Source of the DNA: Chrysiogenales bacterium
Lineage (GTDB): Bacteria > Acidobacteriota > Aminicenantia > UBA2199
Assembly (NCBI GenBank): GCA_004525465.1
Contig: SPCN01000041.1
Coordinates: 1-12,223 of the forward strand
Direction: 5' to 3'
Length of the DNA: 12,223 bases
Positions within the stretch are counted from its first letter, which is position 1. The number at the start of each line of letters is the position of its first letter. Position numbers and translations under genes: made by a program. Shown piece by piece: positions 12,114 to 12,223 of the stretch. The notes beneath the pieces were generated by a model. The model worked only from the letters and a program-made list of their open reading frames with translations, ran no database searches and was not told the origin of the DNA.

Positions 12114-12223
12114 ATGTTAAAAGGAAAAGTGAAATGGTTTGATGCCAAGAAAGGCTATGGTTTCATCCACGGGGAAGACGGCAAGGACATCTTTGTCCAT
12201 CATTCGGCCATCGTCTCTCAGGA
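12114..12223 (+). CDS. Cold-shock domain protein, CspA family (cut off by the right edge)
   Basis: The first 36 complete codons are present out of the usual 65-75. The start MLKGKVKWFDAKKGYGFI is the standard CspA opening. RNP1 is K-G-Y-G-F-I (residues 13-18) and RNP2 is I-F-V-H-H (26-30), with W8, F9, F17 and F27 as the nucleic-acid-stacking aromatics. These small cytoplasmic beta-barrel proteins bind single-stranded RNA and DNA and act as RNA chaperones; whether this copy is cold-induced or constitutive cannot be told. AAGGA (12099-12103) lies 10 bases from the ATG. The gene is divergent from the Fe-S protein gene and has its own strong promoter at 12051-12079. The reading frame is open to the end of the window. 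Family assignment is secure. Confidence 0.96.
   Translation, partial: MLKGKVKWFDAKKGYGFIHGEDGKDIFVHHSAIVSQ

Overview
The window looks like a chromosomal core/accessory region of a Gram-negative bacterium. The evidence is an outer-membrane barrel protein, several lipobox lipoproteins, a TonB-type C-terminal domain and a FkpA/Mip-like FKBP. Base composition is mixed (roughly half G+C in genes, AT-rich between them), with Shine-Dalgarno sites of the AGGAGG type and sigma-70-like promoters. The combination of kinase-like/TonB fusions, GT-C/TPR proteins and an orphan FlbD-like protein would suit the Acidobacteriota/Aminicenantota neighbourhood, but this is a guess from gene content. No mobile elements, CRISPR, rRNA or tRNA were seen.

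Layout. (1) Positions 2441 down to 1, minus strand: a probable four-gene operon. It encodes a thioredoxin-fold lipoprotein (TlpA/ResA-like), a small cytoplasmic thioredoxin overlapping it by one base, an outer-membrane beta-barrel protein, and the first 28 residues of another lipoprotein, possibly LpoB-like, which runs off the left edge. (2) 2486-4366, plus strand: a divergently transcribed gene for a degenerate protein kinase fused through a membrane segment and a long charged coiled coil to a TonB C-terminal domain. This is the most unusual gene of the window. (3) 4363-5141, minus: a SAM-dependent methyltransferase whose promoter sits so close to the ATG that the mRNA should be leaderless. 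Its stop overlaps the kinase gene's stop. (4) 5184-6987, plus: an FlbD-like small protein without flagellar neighbours, then an MFS transporter resembling the MFSD1 group. (5) 7022-9157, minus: a TMTC-like GT-C membrane protein ending in eight 34-residue TPRs. (6) 9282-10550, minus: an FKBP prolyl isomerase lipoprotein and a TspO protein joined by an ATGA overlap, preceded by a repeat-rich upstream region. (7) 10664-11947, minus: a large ferredoxin-type Fe-S protein with a helical N-terminal region and extra cysteine clusters. (8) 12051 to the right edge, plus: the start of a cold-shock (CspA-family) gene with a strong promoter.

How they may work together. Genes in (1), (2) and (6) share an envelope theme: redox and folding of exported proteins, outer-membrane assembly and periplasm-spanning signalling. 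Thiol chemistry recurs through the two thioredoxin-fold proteins. The methyltransferase, FlbD-like protein, transporter and ferredoxin look like independent transcription units. Every intergenic gap is under 200 bp, and most contain identifiable promoters. I found no convincing Rho-independent terminator.
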